This document shows, in pieces, positions 1-11,827 of a stretch of 64,000 nt of DNA. Positions within the stretch are counted from its first letter, which is position 1. Each line of letters starts with the position of its first letter. The stretch covers positions 744,001-808,000 of the forward strand of contig JAMWFC010000060.1 of the NCBI GenBank assembly GCA_027475525.1, given 5' to 3'. The notes beneath the pieces were generated by a model. It saw nothing but the letters and a program-made list of their open reading frames with translations. It was not told the origin of the DNA and made no database searches. The position numbers and the translations under genes are program-made. Source of the stretch: Macrolepiota albuminosa. Taxonomy: Eukaryota; Basidiomycota; Agaricomycetes; Agaricales; Agaricaceae.

Positions 1-271
1 TTCCCATGTTACAGTCATAATCACAACGTATATTTTCTACTACAACGAGGGGCAAGACATACAATATAAAAATACGATAAAGTACACATGAAACAAATTC
101 CGCAGGGAAAGCCGGAACGCCACAGCGACAGGATCAATGAAGATAAAAAGCGTATCATATAAAAAGCATAAAGGAGGCATCCGTGAATGTCCCATATCAT
201 TATGATACATTCATCTTACAACACATCCTCACAAAATTGAATTCTCCAAAACGACTCGCCATACCGTGTCC
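1..271. other. 3' flank of the RING E3 gene
   Basis: AT-rich sequence downstream of the minus-strand E3 ligase stop codon. I see no gene here. It probably holds the 3' untranslated region of that gene. Confidence 0.5.
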
Positions 272-2361
272 CTAGGCACCCACCCGCGCCGTCGCCACCT
301 GGTTCTCAATGTCGCTAGGCGGCAGCGGTGCGCCCCTAATATTGAAGCCGCGGAGGAACGCCGGCCGCAAGTTCAATATTCCTCCACCGCTGCCGTTCTC
401 AGACACTGGCGTAGTGATATTGTTAGTTGCCGCGGCCGCAGCAGCTTCCTCTGCAGCGGCAGCTTCCCTGCGTAGTCTCTCTTGCGTTGGTGGTGGTTGA
501 GTAGTTATTCGAAGAAGAGAGGTGTACGCTAGACATCGAATTGAGTCAATATCCTCCTTGATGGCAAGAGGTTGTGAGTAGTTATTCGAAGAAGAGAGGT
601 GTACGCTAGACATCGAATTGAGTCAATATCCTCCTTGATGGCAAGAGGTTGAAGGGACAACTCACGTTGCCGACACACAGGGCAGAACCATCCCTTTGCC
701 TTCCTCTTTCTACGCGCATTAGCCCCAGGTGCGGCAGACGCTGCTGCGGGGGTAGGCGGTAGAACCATCCCTTTGCCTTCCTCTTTCTACGCGCATTAGC
801 CCCAGGTGCGGCAGACGCTGCTGCGGGGGTAGGCGGTATAGCAGCAGCAGGAGAAGCAGAACAGGGCTGGCATCACCTTCGGCCGTCAATGCAGTGGGAC
901 TGCCGTTGTTGGCAATAGATCCGCCACAGGCTCCGCTTCGCCCTCCGTAGCCTGTGTGATGGTTCCACCTGCACCGAACTCAACCATGTTCAGCGCACAT
1001 TCCTTACACGCGACCAGGTGACGACACGGAAGAAGCACAACCTCACGCGGGGACGAGAGACACAAAAGACACTCTGACTGCATTTCATCCTCCGTTCCTG
1101 CGGGTAATGGCATAGCGTTTACATCAGACGGCGTCACGGGTGGGGGGTATGTATGGTCCGAGGTATGCGTAGGCGCATGTGGTGTCGTCGAAGACGAGGT
1201 CAGACCGTATATCTCATGCAGATGGAAAGTATGTGGTCCAATCTTGAATTGGATTGGTCCAGTTATATTTATAGAACACGGAACTGGACTTACCGTTGCC
1301 TCCCTTTTGGCGACCTTGACAACCCACGGTCGGGTATCTTCATCTCCGGTTTCGTTCTCCGGCCGCGCTCCAAAACGAATGACGTGAAGGTATGTCAATT
1401 GTTCGTTGGTAGATGCGAGCTCTGTGCCCTGGGCATCGAGTGCGGCCAGCCTAATAGTCACACGAACACCTTCCAAAGTTTCGTCTTTTCCTTTGTCATC
1501 CGTCGCTGAAGTCGGATCTGGATCAAGGACCCTTAGAGCAGGTCCGGAAACACTGTGGTTTTGATTGTGCTTGCGGAAGGGGTTGTGGGTGGTGAATCGC
1601 CGACGGGGATGAGTCCGAGTTGGTGATGAACTGGTATGAGTAGCTGTGGAATGATCACCTGTTGATGATGGTTCACCAGTAGAGGCACTGGTTGGTGTGT
1701 ACTCGAACCGGCCCAATTCGAGCAAAGCACCTTGTTCTAATTTTAAGAATTTCCCAAAACCACCGTCAACAACGGTTTCAAATACAAGGAACTTGGATAG
1801 ACCAGACGAAGATGCTGTCGTGGGCGCGTCGGGATGATCCTTGGGCAGCAATACATGTACATATATGCCACATCTGGGTGCGTCACAGTCAAACTCGAAC
1901 TCAAGTCCGTGATGGTGATGATCTGGAGTGGAATCCTCAGATGTCAGCGGTGAGAGACGTAGCGTTGGACGTTTAAGATTGACGAGGGCCTGGAGAGTAG
2001 TAGTCGGTTGCGATACCTGTTGGTGATCAGCACAATAATGAGCCAAGATCAATGACAATAGACCACGCGACAACGGACATCTTTGCTCTTTTCAACCCAG
2101 TTGGTGACGACGTCAGGAGTCAATTCGTCTGTCAGCACTCTCTTTTCTGAGGCGGTGGTCCATGCAGGCCCGCTGCTGACTATCCCAATGTTGGGACCAA
2201 AGAGAGCCTCGTGGGTTTTCTTCTCCTTCACTGGTCGTGCAAGGTCAAGTCGCTGAGCACGCGAATTGTTCCTCGTCGTATAGGATGCGGTATCTGGAGG
2301 AACGGACATGAGAGGCATGGTGAGTGAAGAGAGAAGACTTACACCATGCAGCAAGGCTCAT
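272..2361 (-). CDS. RING-type E3 ubiquitin ligase, MGRN1/LUL-like
   Basis: Predicted E3 ubiquitin ligase that transfers ubiquitin from an E2 to substrate. The C-terminal C3HC4 RING is visible: CLLC, then PCRHLVACKEC, then after introns CPVCRQ joined to PYTSLLRITT, the usual ending of MGRN1/RNF157 and plant LUL proteins. Upstream lies the family's beta-rich domain, with TLQALVNLKRPTLRL and FEFDCDAP. The proposed start at 2361 encodes MSLAAW, and an intron at 2294-2342 (GTAAGT..CAG) then joins it to YTASYTTRNN. A second intron fits 2017-2078. The first ~75 residues match nothing I know and could belong to a separate small gene. Between CPVCRQ and PYTSLLRI an intron GTGAGT..CTAG restores the motif exactly. 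Two 77-bp assembly duplications (498-651 and 684-838) fall in the last exons and break the frame as written. The family call is firm; the N-terminus and the exon before CPVC are not. Confidence 0.8.
498..651. repeat. 77-bp exact tandem duplication (likely assembly overlap)
   Basis: Copies begin at 498 and 575 and match for exactly 77 bp. They duplicate part of an intron and of the last exon of the E3 ligase gene, breaking its frame. One of 17 duplications in the window with offset exactly 77. Confidence 0.95.
684..838. repeat. 77-bp tandem duplication (likely assembly overlap)
   Basis: Copies at 684 and 761 with offset 77; the match runs 78 bp. It lies in the E3 ligase exon just before CPVCRQ and shifts the frame. 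Confidence 0.95.
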
Positions 2362-2558
2362 GGTGGGCAAAAGTAGACTTTGTGGTCAGAAGGCTGACGC
2401 GGGATTTCTGCTGTCTGAGAATCTCGGCAGACTTTGATCAACTGATGATCGAGACCGGCCGACGGCAATCACTGTCTTACTTTCGACCAAGTGCGGGCAT
2501 AAATGCATGGGCTTGTTCATAACATAGAAAGCAAAAATATAACAAGTTATCTCTACGC

Positions 2559-3317
2559 TCATGCAATCAGCGAAACAACTCCACCAGCCTCCTTGATCTT
2601 GCGCCTATCAATAGACGTCAGCTTCCCGCAGCACTCGTGTATCAATCACACTTACTCGGCCTTTTCTGACACGAAACGCGCTTTTACGATGAAGGGAAGT
2701 TTGGGAAGGCTACTCCCTGATAAGACAATGATTTGCCCTTTTCTGACACGAAACGCGCTTTTACGATGAAGGGAAGTTTGGGAAGGCTACTCCCTGATAA
2801 GACAATGATTTGCAGAACAAGAATCAAATGAAACGCACAGTCCGTTGCCCAACACCTTTCCGTACCCGTGCTTGAGAGTATCAATGACAGGGACAACTTC
2901 AGAGTTCTCCGTGAGACCCTTCTTCTCAGCCGCAGGCACGAGAGTCCATAGCTTGTCGACGTTGATAATTGGGCGCCAGTGCTGGTTGCGCGTGAGGTGG
3001 AAGTGACGCATACCAACTTTACCAAAGTAACCAGGATGGTACTTATCAAAGTTGGTACTGCAGAAGTCGTCAGAACATGCCACGGAGTACCAACTTTACC
3101 AAAGTAACCAGGATGGTACTTATCAAAGTTGGTACTGCAGAAGTCGTCAGAACATGCCACGGAGTATTAGATAGAAAGGGGAAACAACGCACCGATGGTG
3201 GTGCTGACCACCAGCAAGACCACGACCACCGGGATGCTTGCGGTGCTTTCCTACACGACCGTGACCGTGCGAGACGTGTCCACGGTGCTTGCGGGTCTTC
3301 GACAAGTGTGTCGGCAT
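2559..3317 (-). CDS. RPL28: 60S ribosomal protein uL15 (L28/L27a)
   Basis: Large-subunit ribosomal protein uL15, known as Rpl28 in yeast and L27a in animals. The start [20 protein letters not shown] is followed by the basic Gly/His-rich arm [30 protein letters not shown] intron then leads to [20 protein letters not shown] and DKLWTLVP. A further intron precedes [16 protein letters not shown], and another precedes the last exon, which ends [13 protein letters not shown] and a stop. The order and near-complete length agree with the ~149-residue family. Two 77-bp duplications (2660-2813 and 3011-3166) repeat coding sequence and an intron acceptor, so the gene cannot be read straight through as assembled. 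A third duplication sits just upstream. Neighbours are functionally unrelated. Identity is very secure. Confidence 0.93.
2660..2813. repeat. 77-bp exact tandem duplication (likely assembly overlap)
   Basis: Copies at 2660 and 2737, exactly 77 bp each. It duplicates the uL15 exon encoding [12 protein letters not shown] together with the preceding intron end. Confidence 0.95.
3011..3166. repeat. 77-bp tandem duplication (likely assembly overlap)
   Basis: Offset 77, match 79 bp. It duplicates the start of uL15 exon 2 and its intron acceptor. Confidence 0.95.
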
Positions 3318-4680
3318 TGTTTTCTACGTGCAGACAAAAGACAAGTCAGTCTCCCTTCCCAAGAATACCAAGTGTGCCGAAGCCATCAATGCCATCCAAA
3401 GTTCCATCATGCGATCCAGCCCAGATTTCAACATTTCAAGAATACCAAGTGTGCCGAAGCCATCAATGCCATCCAAAGTTCCATCATGCGATCCAGCCCA
3501 GATTTCAACATTTCGAGCCCGAAATTGCATGCAAAGAGAGCAGGAGGTCCGTAGATGCTTCCGAATGACGAGACGGCGACGAATGCACAGAGGGACATAC
3601 CTTGAGGAGGGTTTGGCGGGGTGACGGGCTGCAATGGACACAGCACAATTGGGTCTGCGAAATTTGACGCCACTTTTTCAACAAAGACAAACAAAAAAAC
3701 TTGGTCTCCTTCCTGTTCGTTTTGTGGTTGTGTTTACGCCTCCTCTCTGTTTCCTGACTTGTGAGTTTCTTCCTCGGTTTGTTTTCTAGATGATGGGCAT
3801 ATGCCATATTTATTGTCGGTGACTTCAGCATACGCGCTTGAATTGATGATCGCAACCTTTTCGCTGATTCTTCTTCCCACTTCTTCAACGCCATCGACTA
3901 ATTCAGTCTTCTCTTAACAGGTCGCATCTGTGTCTACTCACAGACTCTTAGGAGAACGACGGACTGTCTGGCCCACAATCTACGTACACTTGCTTGTCAG
4001 TATCATACAGTTCTTTTGGCACTTCGTCCGTCCAATCCCAAACCAATGCCATTTTGTTATCGCGCAGTCGCGTTGACACCAGCCCCATATAGGTGCTCTC
4101 CGCTTCCATCCGTAAGGCCTGATAATCCTACGCAGGATTAGGCAACAATCTCGTTCTTAAACGACATCGGTAGAGTCATTCAGTAATATAGAGGTGAGCC
4201 ATCAACGCTAAGTGACGTCTACATCTCTGGATGTATTGTGGTTTTCATATTTCTCGGCATGCCCAACGCTCTCCAAACTGAGATTATTCTTGTGATACAC
4301 GTCTTGACTTTTTCGTTTCAATTTTCTCTATTTTATATTGGGATTTCATGTCTACTTCGATTTCTGCAGCATGCAATCCCTTCTACTTCTCTCTGCGGGG
4401 ATGAATACCACTTGTCATTGCCTCAGGAGTCACATCTTGTTAAGGAGACGTATGGCAAACAATCTGCACAAGATGGGCTCTTGATGGGGACGGAGCGTAT
4501 AGTTCTTTTGCTATTTTATTCTATTCGAAAGAGACATGGATTTTGACTTGGCTCTACTCAGTTCATCGTATACGAGGGTTACGACAGACTACGCTTTCGA
4601 AGTAAGCTCTTTCCTGTTTTACAATTTTTTCAACGAGCTGACGTCGCTTTCATTCAGGATAATAATATCCTCCTCTTGTC
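3318..4680. other. Intergenic, uL15 to RPB11; unassigned short ORFs
   Basis: Divergent promoter region between uL15 (-) and RPB11 (+). On the minus strand, 3505-3894 is open from MALKKWEEESAKRLRSSIQ; it could be a 5' leader exon of uL15, since a CACGTAG acceptor lies just before the uL15 start, or a small separate gene. A 77-bp duplication lies at 3360-3514. On the plus strand, 4238-4546 is open, with a hydrophobic run, but resembles nothing I know. I assign no function. Confidence 0.35.
3360..3514. repeat. 77-bp tandem duplication (likely assembly overlap)
   Basis: Offset 77, match 78 bp, in the region upstream of the uL15 start codon. Confidence 0.95.
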
Positions 4681-5234
4681 ATGAACGCACCAAATCGTTT
4701 TGAACTCTATGTCCTCGAAGATGGCGAGAAGCCGTACGTCCAACTCTCTTTTTCACACCCACCTACCGTCGTACTGACCACCTCTGGCCTCCAGGGTAGA
4801 AGTCACAGAGGACACCAAGATCCCCAACGCAGCGACATTCAAAGTTGTCAAACAAGACCACACCCTCGGGAACATGCTTCGGGCGTACGTCCCGTCCCTC
4901 CTCTCCCAATACCTCCATACCGACACTGATCCTCCGTTCAATCAGACAACTCCTCTCGATGCCGCAAGTCCTCTTCGCAGGCTACAAAGTCCCCCACCCC
5001 CTCCACCCCTACTTCCTCATCAAGCTGCAAACCGACGGCACGGCGACGCCGCAGGAAGTCCTAGAGCAGGCCTGCACGAAGCTCATTGGCACGATGTCCT
5101 CGCTCGAGGCGAAGTTCAAGAGAGAGTTCTCGTTCAAGGACGTGGAAGCGACCGGCGCGGTGGATGACCCGTATGGGGTTGGTGGGACTGGAGGTGGCGC
5201 CTGGGCCTCAGGGAGGGATTATCTCGATTTCTGA
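4681..5234 (+). CDS. RPB11: DNA-directed RNA polymerase II subunit RPB11
   Basis: Small core subunit of RNA polymerase II that pairs with RPB3 in the assembly platform equivalent to the bacterial alpha dimer. Exons 4681-4733, 4795-4884 and 4946-5234 join in frame at GTACGT..CCAG and GTACGT..TCAG introns. The product starts MNAPNRFELYVLEDGEKP. It contains the family signature IPNAATFKVVKQDHTLGNMLR, followed by AQLLSMPQVLFAGYKVPHPL and FLIKLQTDG. The length, about 143 residues, is a little above yeast Rpb11 because of a Gly-rich tail ending GRDYLDF. The RNA polymerase dimerisation motif is intact. No frameshift is seen. The next gene is ~930 bp away on the other strand. Confidence 0.95.
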
Positions 5235-6163
5235 GTTCCCCGAGGGATTGTCTGTGTCTTTTTTTTTGCCCTTATTCAATTTTCCGTTGTCATCCGTTGT
5301 CATAATTCTTGCGCGCTGTGAGAAAGTTTCTGACACTATGAGTTCCCTGCGAGAAGTACGTTCCTTTTCTTTTTTTTTCAACCTGGTTTTTTTTTTTCAC
5401 CAGGACCCGAGTCAGGGTTTTCCCTGCTTGACGTATGTGGCTATCAACATCTCCGTTGTCAAGCGGCCATTTCCGCAAGAAGTTTAAAGACTGGATTTTT
5501 ACCCAGGCCCATGCGTCATCTGTCACCCTATTTTCAAGTCAAATAATGTTCCAAAGAAAGCACAATTCCGGAATAACGCTTGATCTCTGTATGAACCCAC
5601 TTTAAAGCCTCCGCAAGGACTGATATTCTAGGCCAAATATTACGAGATGAAGATGGAAATAAACATTATTGACTTCAAGCTCATGCGCGTTGAGAAGCAT
5701 GCGTTTTCGTCACTTCCCTCAACAGATCTTCAGATGTCAACTGTCGTGAAGACAACCTTATCAGTTCAGTCCAATTCTAGAAGCGACTCTATAGATCAAA
5801 GGAAAGGATAATGTCATTACGAGCGTGGAATGCTAGTGGGAAACAAAATTCCATAAATGATTCAAGGACGATGTCATATGGAGGTATAAGCGGTTGAAAT
5901 CGGAATAGGACCTGCATCTCCCGTTCACAAAGTAAAACAACAGAAAACAAGTCTTTCCATAACGCGGAACTGTTGTTAAAACCGTTCATATTGCATTTCC
6001 CGGGACCGGCGAGAAAACATGGGAAGTACAGCATAATGTACCAGGGTACAGTACTAAAAGGACGGAAACCAGACGGAAATCCAATGGTAAAAACAGCAAA
6101 GTCAAAGTCACCATGAATTGATAATTAGGCTTTTAGCCACAATCCAAATCTATCGGAGAAATC
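5235..6163. other. Intergenic, RPB11 to first P450
   Basis: Convergent 3' regions of RPB11 (+) and the first P450 (-). The RPB11 side has T-rich tracts (5260-5400). I see no gene, RNA or repeat here. Confidence 0.5.
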
Positions 6164-8699
6164 CTATCTACTCGTCTGGCGCCGGGTAAATCTTACTGGT
6201 GCACCCCTTATCCCCAACGTCAGCCCTATGACAGGTTGAGAAAGTACCCTCTTTCGCCATGCCTCAGATGTCTCGCCAATTTCAAAGATTGGGGTGATAT
6301 GCCAGTCACGAAGTAGCATGGTGAGAAATGCCGTTGCTTCCACTGTTGCGAATTTGCGCCCGAGGCAGGCCCTGGGTCCAATGCTAAACGCGGAGAATGC
6401 CTCTGGTTCACTATCGGTGTTATACCACCGCGAAGGCCTGAATTCATCTGGGTTGTTGAAATACCGAGGATTGTAATCTGAACAAATTGCCAAATGACCT
6501 CTCGTTGAGAATAATTGTTGGAAACTCACGAATACCGATCAGATCAAGTACGACCTGTAAATTGAAGATAGAAAGTAATGCCATGTACTTCAGTCAGGAG
6601 AAAACTTACTGCTGTGCCCTTTTGCAACATTAACGGCGTACTTCCCTCTTCTCCAACTGGATTTGGAAGGTTAGGAGAAAACTTACTGCTGTGCCCTTTT
6701 GCAACATTAACGGCGTACTTCCCTCTTCTCCAACTGGATTTGGAAGGTTGAGAATAGTATCTTCCGTTAAGTCACGAAGCATAAGATGGCTGCAGCTGAA
6801 TGGATCTTCAGTAAGCTTGATTGAATAACGAGGCAGCAAACGCCTTACGGAACAAGCGTAAGGCCTCATAAAATGTCGCTCGAACTTTGTTGAGTTTCTC
6901 GTAATCGTTGTAAACCTAATGGCTGGGAATGAGCGAATCCAGGCATTCAAAAAAGGATATGCTTACAGGATCGCGGTCATAGCCAATGACAGAGACCAAA
7001 TGCTCGAAAACTTCGTTTTGTATATCTTCATGAAGTGCAAGAAGAGCTATAGTAGCAGAAAGCGCGTGTGCAGTCGTCTCTACACATTATTAATCATTTC
7101 TTTCAACATCAAAAAGCATTTAAATGTGGTAGAATTTTTTACCATGCCCTGCAAAAAGCAAGATGAAGACGTTCCCAATCTAACTGTATGTTTCCAGATA
7201 TGCCTTGTAATATAAACGTCAGTACGCACGACTTCTTCGTCACTGAGTTTTAGCTTTCCTGTCTCCTGTTCGTTCGCCCGGACAAGTATTGTGAGTCAGT
7301 ACGCACGACTTCTTCGTCACTGAGTTTTAGCTTTCCTGTCTCCTGTTCGTTCGCCCGGACAAGTATTGTGACGGCATCAGCGTGTTCCTCCGCAAACCCA
7401 CTCCCAGCCTTTACTTCCTTTGCCCTCACGGCAATTCATGTTTCATGAACGCTAAGAACGCTTTTGATGCCTGACGAATTTTAGTAAAACTAGAAAAATA
7501 GTCATTCAGCATAATAAAGCGCGCTTATGATTCACAAACCCAGGAAGAGGAAGGTACTGCATCCATTTTTGAATCATCATGCTGATGATGTATGAATCCG
7601 CGAGCAGTCGTAGTACTTCCTGAACAGACATTTTTCCATTCGGGCCGGTGGGCGGAGAAGGCCAGTCAAAAGGAAACCCAAATCCACACCTTGAAATTAC
7701 AAGGAAAGTCGTCTATCATCCCAACCAAGGAGAACAGAAGACGAAATACTATGAGCATGTCTACCTGTGATAAGTAGAGAAACAGACCTTAAGAGAAAGC
7801 ACTTCAGTAGAACGAATATCAACTGCATTAATGTTCGACCATCCCTCGGCTGTCTCCATTTGACGATAGATATTCAAGGTCTCGGTCCATACTATCTGAT
7901 ACCTGCAAGAAGGTGAATGTCAACGCGAACAACTAAATGTGTTAAGATGACACACATCGCATCGTTGAACGCGGGACCGACAATTCGTCTGTGTCTTCGC
8001 CAGACATCACCTTCAGAAGCCACCACATTCGAGCCCCAACATCTGTGAGCGTAGGGATTATTAAGATAAATTTTCTCGCATCTATATCAGAAAGAAGACA
8101 GAAAAAAAAAGTCATCTGATGGTTTAAAGTATTTCATTCTTCATGGGTCCCCTGATCCGGGACAAAGAAACACAAGGCGACAAAAAGTTCTAGAACACTC
8201 ACGCAAGAGCCTCCAATTGATTTTGCGTCTTCTTCCAGCTCGTCCTTTCGTCACCTGTAAGGATTTGCCTCATGACGTCAAGATTTGAGGTGTAAATCGT
8301 TGGCGGGCCAATGAGAAAGGGCACCAAGGAGAAGTTTTCACCAGCCTTGTATACTGTAACCTTTGAGTCGTCTATGACCATAGCTCGATAAGGGACTTAC
8401 AACCCTTGCGCAAGTCCCAGCCACTGCAGATACCAAGATTCCACCAAGCCGTGGGCAAGAGGGCCCCAGGAGGCATTACCGAGGAAAAGGGTACGCGAAA
8501 GCCATGCAAATAGCTCACCGCCTAGTAATAAGGTTATCAGCAAAAATGCAGGTGAATTTCATTATACATTCGTATTCACACGTAGACCTTTGTGTAGCTT
8601 GATAATCCGCGAAGCAACGACAATAGCCAATAGAACCGATATCAGTGTACGGTTATATGGGTAGAGGGCAGATAGCGAGCTCAGTAAGTTCGTGTGCAT
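6164..8699 (-). CDS. Cytochrome P450, copy 1 (apparent frameshift)
   Basis: Heme-thiolate monooxygenase with an N-terminal membrane anchor. The start MHTNLLSSLSALYPYNRTL is followed by a hydrophobic helix (LISVLLAIVVASRII). Exons then encode HGFRVPFSSVMPPGALL, FSLVPFLIGPPTIYTSNLDV, the C-helix motif GDVWRRHRRIVGPAFN, an I-helix exon (FAGH joined to ETTAHALSAT), a PNPVGEEG region and the PERF-like DEFRPSRW. The heme loop is FSIGPRACLGRKFA. Compared with copy 2, one A is missing at about 7434-7437 in the exon after FTKIRQASKAF, giving an early stop, so this is a pseudogene or a sequencing error. No TATA box is seen upstream, unlike copy 2. Two 77-bp duplications (6596-6749, 7218-7371) also interrupt the model. 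Substrate is unknown. Confidence 0.85.
6596..6749. repeat. 77-bp exact tandem duplication (likely assembly overlap)
   Basis: Exactly 77 bp, copies at 6596 and 6673. It duplicates an exon segment of P450 copy 1 encoding PNPVGEEGSTPL. Confidence 0.95.
7218..7371. repeat. 77-bp exact tandem duplication (likely assembly overlap)
   Basis: Exactly 77 bp, copies at 7218 and 7295, within P450 copy 1 (exon encoding LVRANEQETGKLKLS). Confidence 0.95.
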
Positions 8700-9306
8700 T
8701 GTGTGGAGAGCAGCACGCGACAACCACACTGGGAGAATCGGGTCATACAATCACTTACGACACAAGTAGGCAAAATGAGTGATGTTGCGGCCATTGAACG
8801 GTGGCGTAACGCAGCCCCTGTCAGTCATTAACACGGTTCTTAGTTGATGAGACTTCAGCTGAATACGCTGAAGTTCGTTATGCGCATTGTTTTTGCCAGT
8901 GTGTTACATTACCGAGTTGACAGGAAATGGTCAAAACTGGCTTGAGGTTTCCTATGAGTCCATAGCCCCATGCGTTAAGCTTCTCTTATCTTTTCCTAAA
9001 TATGAAAGCTTTTCCGCTGAGTGACAGCTTGATCGCAGTGCAATTAAGCGTATACAGTATACTTAATCTGTGACCATGTTGGGACGATGCCCTACGACGG
9101 GTTTCACTTAAACAAATTAGAAGAGTTGTAGGTAAACTTACTTGGTCAGGACTGCGGAGTTCATCTCTCGCTTGGGACACGGTTTTCGGTTGATCTCTAA
9201 ATGTTCATAACAACGAAGACAACGCTGTCAATTGTACGAGGATCATCGATACCAATGACCTAAACGTTTCATTCACGGTAAGAGAATGAGTACACGAACG
9301 AAATGT
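8700..9306. other. Intergenic between the two P450 genes
   Basis: Upstream region of P450 copy 1 and 3' flank of copy 2. A short minus-strand frame at 8986-9180 has no recognisable similarity. No TATA-like box was found in the 100 bases before the copy 1 start. Confidence 0.45.
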
Positions 9307-11827
9307 TTAGGAGATCCTATCTCGCGCCTGGCGCCGGGTAAATCTTACCGGTACACCTCTTATCCCTAATGTCAGTCCCATGACAGGCTGGGAAAGGACC
9401 CTTTCTCGCCATGCCTCGGATGTCTCGCCCACCTTAAATAATGGAGTGACATGCCAGTCGCGAAGTAGCATGGCTAGAAATGCCGTTGCTTCCACTGTTG
9501 CGAATTTGCGCCCGATGCAGGCTCTGGGGCCAATGCTAAACGCGGAGAATGCCTCTGATTCGCTATCGGTGTTATACCACCGCGAAGGCCTGAATTCATC
9601 TGGGTGGTCGAAATACCGAGGGTTGTAATCTGAACGAATTGACAAATCACCTACATTAGCAGATGGTGGAAACTTACGCATGCCAATCAGATCAAGTGCG
9701 ATCTTGAAGATACAGTCATGTCATGTTCTTGAGGCAGATGAAAACGTACTGCGGTGCCCTTATGCACTGTTAGCGGTGTACTTCCTTCTTCTCCGACCGG
9801 GTTGGGAATGTTTAGAACAGTATCTTCTGCCGATTCACGTAACATAATATAGGCTGCAGCTGCATGGCGTACCACAGTCGGTGTTGTTTTCAGCATTAGG
9901 AAGCAAGCAAGGGCTTACGGAACAAGCGCAAGGCCTCATAAAATGTTGCTAGAACTTTATTGAGTTTTTCGTGGTCATCATATACCTGATCTTGGCGATG
10001 AGAGGAGTCCATTTAATTAGAAAATTCCTACGGGGTCGCGGTCATAGCCAACGACAGAGACCACATGTTCAAGAATTTCGTCCTGGATATCCTCATGAAG
10101 CGCAAGAAGAGCCAGAGTTGCGGAAAGCGTGTGTGCAGTTGTCTCTACCCATTGATAAACATGTCAAAATCGAGATGTGTTTGAATAAAGCAGATTCACC
10201 ATGTCCTGCAAAAAGCAAGATAAAAACATTCCCAATCTGACCGTATGTTTCCAGATATGTCTTGCAATAAAGATTTTCAGTACGCACGACTTCCTGATCA
10301 CTGAGTCTTAGCTTTCCCGTCTCCTGTTCGTTTGCGCGGACAAGCATTGTGAAAGCATCAACACGTTCCTCGGCATACTCACTCCCAGCCCTGACCTCCT
10401 CCGTCCGGACGGCAATTTCACGTTCCATGAACGCCGAAAATGCTTCAGTTGACCGACGAATCTTAGCAAAACTGGCAAAATAATCAACTGACATAAGAAT
10501 TGTCCGGACTGAAAGTCGACGAACCCAGAAAACGGAAGGTAGCGCGTCCATTCAGGGGTCATCATGCTAATTACGTATGAATCTGTAAGCACTCGAAGTG
10601 CTTCTTGGACAGACATCTCGCCATCCGGGCCGGTGGGCGGAGCAGACCAGTCGAAAGACAACCCGAAGCCGCACCTTGCGATCACAAGAAGAGCCATCTT
10701 CCATCGCAGTCAATGTCGTGAACATGGAGTCGCCCTGTTATAGATAGAGAAAACGGACCTTGGTAGAGAGAGCCTCAGCAGAAGAAATGTCAACCATTTC
10801 TTTACTCGACCATCCTTCGGCCGCCTCCATTTGACGATAAAGGTTCACGGTATCAACCCAGACTTTCTGGTACCTGTAAAGAAGTAAGCGTGCAAAAGTA
10901 CAACAACTCAAAATGTCATACAGCCTGTTGTTGAACGCGGGGCCTAAAACTCGTCTGTGCCTTCGCCAAACTTCGCCGTCCTGAGAAGCTACCAGATTTG
11001 GGCTCCAACTGTAAAAATAAGATAGTATTTCTCGCATTTAAGCCAAACTTCGCCGTCCTGAGAAGCTACCAGATTTGGGCTCCAACTGTAAAAATAAGAT
11101 AGTATTTCTCGCATTTAAGAGGGAAACAGAAAAATGACTCTCGAGGCCATATCGTAGTCGAAGAAAAGTCTACTTCGTTCTTTATGAACAGGACCCCAAA
11201 AGATTCCAAACACCCAAGCGAGGCCATATCGTAGTCGAAGAAAAGTCTACTTCGTTCTTTATGAACAGGACCCCAAAAGATTCCAAACACCCAAGCCACA
11301 TAAAAAAGGATATAGAGATAACAAGAAGTCCTGAATCGCTCACGCTAAGAATGTCCATTCTATCTTCTGCCAGCTTGTCCTGTGGTCACCTGTAAGAATT
11401 TGTCTCATGACATCGAGATTAGAGGTGTATATTGTCGGTGGGCCAATGAGAAATGGCACCAGGGAGAAATTTTCTCCAGCCTTATATACTATGTGTTGTA
11501 AGTAAGCTATGACTTCTACTTAATGAACTCACAGCTCGTGCGCCAGTTCCAGCTGCTGCAGATACCAGGATTCCACCACGTCGTGCGGATGAGGGCCCCG
11601 GGCGGAGTAACCGAACAAAATGGTACACGAAAGCCATGCAGAAAACTCACGGACTAATGGAAGGTATTAAGTGACTTATGTAGCGTTCATTACACATCTG
11701 TATTCACACGTAGACCCTTGAGTAGCTTGATAACCCGAGAAGCAATGACGATAGCCAAGACAGCTGAGATGAGTGTACGATTAGGTGGGTAGAAGCCAGA
11801 CAGTAAGCTCAGTGAGCTCGTGGACAT
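9307..11827 (-). CDS. Cytochrome P450, copy 2 (apparently intact)
   Basis: Close paralogue of copy 1, in tandem and in the same orientation. The start MSTSSLSLLSGFYPPNRTL leads into a membrane anchor (ISAVLAIVIASRVI). Later exons give HGFRVPFCSVTPPGALIR, FSLVPFLIGPPTIYTSNLDV, the C-helix DGEVWRRHRRVLGPAFNN, the I-helix AGH joined to ETTAHTLSATLALLALHE, the K-helix ExxR in FYEALRLF, and DEFRPSRW. The heme-binding loop is FSIGPRACIGRKFA, followed by the C-terminus GVPVRFTRRQARDRIS. The exon that is shifted in copy 1 reads through here (FMEREIAVRTEEVRAG). A TATA box sits 38-47 bases upstream of the start. Two 77-bp duplications (10965-11119, 11142-11296) affect exon/intron sequence near the C-helix. 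It is a typical agaricomycete expanded P450; I do not assign a CYP family or substrate. Confidence 0.9.
10965..11119. repeat. 77-bp tandem duplication (likely assembly overlap)
   Basis: Offset 77, match 78 bp. It repeats the P450 copy 2 exon start (SPNLVASQDGEVW) and the adjoining intron. Confidence 0.95.
11142..11296. repeat. 77-bp tandem duplication (likely assembly overlap)
   Basis: Offset 77, match 78 bp, within an intron-like part of P450 copy 2. It begins only 23 bases after the previous duplication ends. Confidence 0.95.

Noticed and set aside
498..838. Minisatellite interpretation of the 77-bp duplications
   Set aside because: Seventeen unrelated sequences share one exact offset with no divergence; an assembly overlap explains this better than biological tandem repeats.
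5086..5487. Plus-strand frame overlapping the RPB11 3' end
   Set aside because: Shadow of the RPB11 last exon in another frame, running into T-rich 3' sequence.
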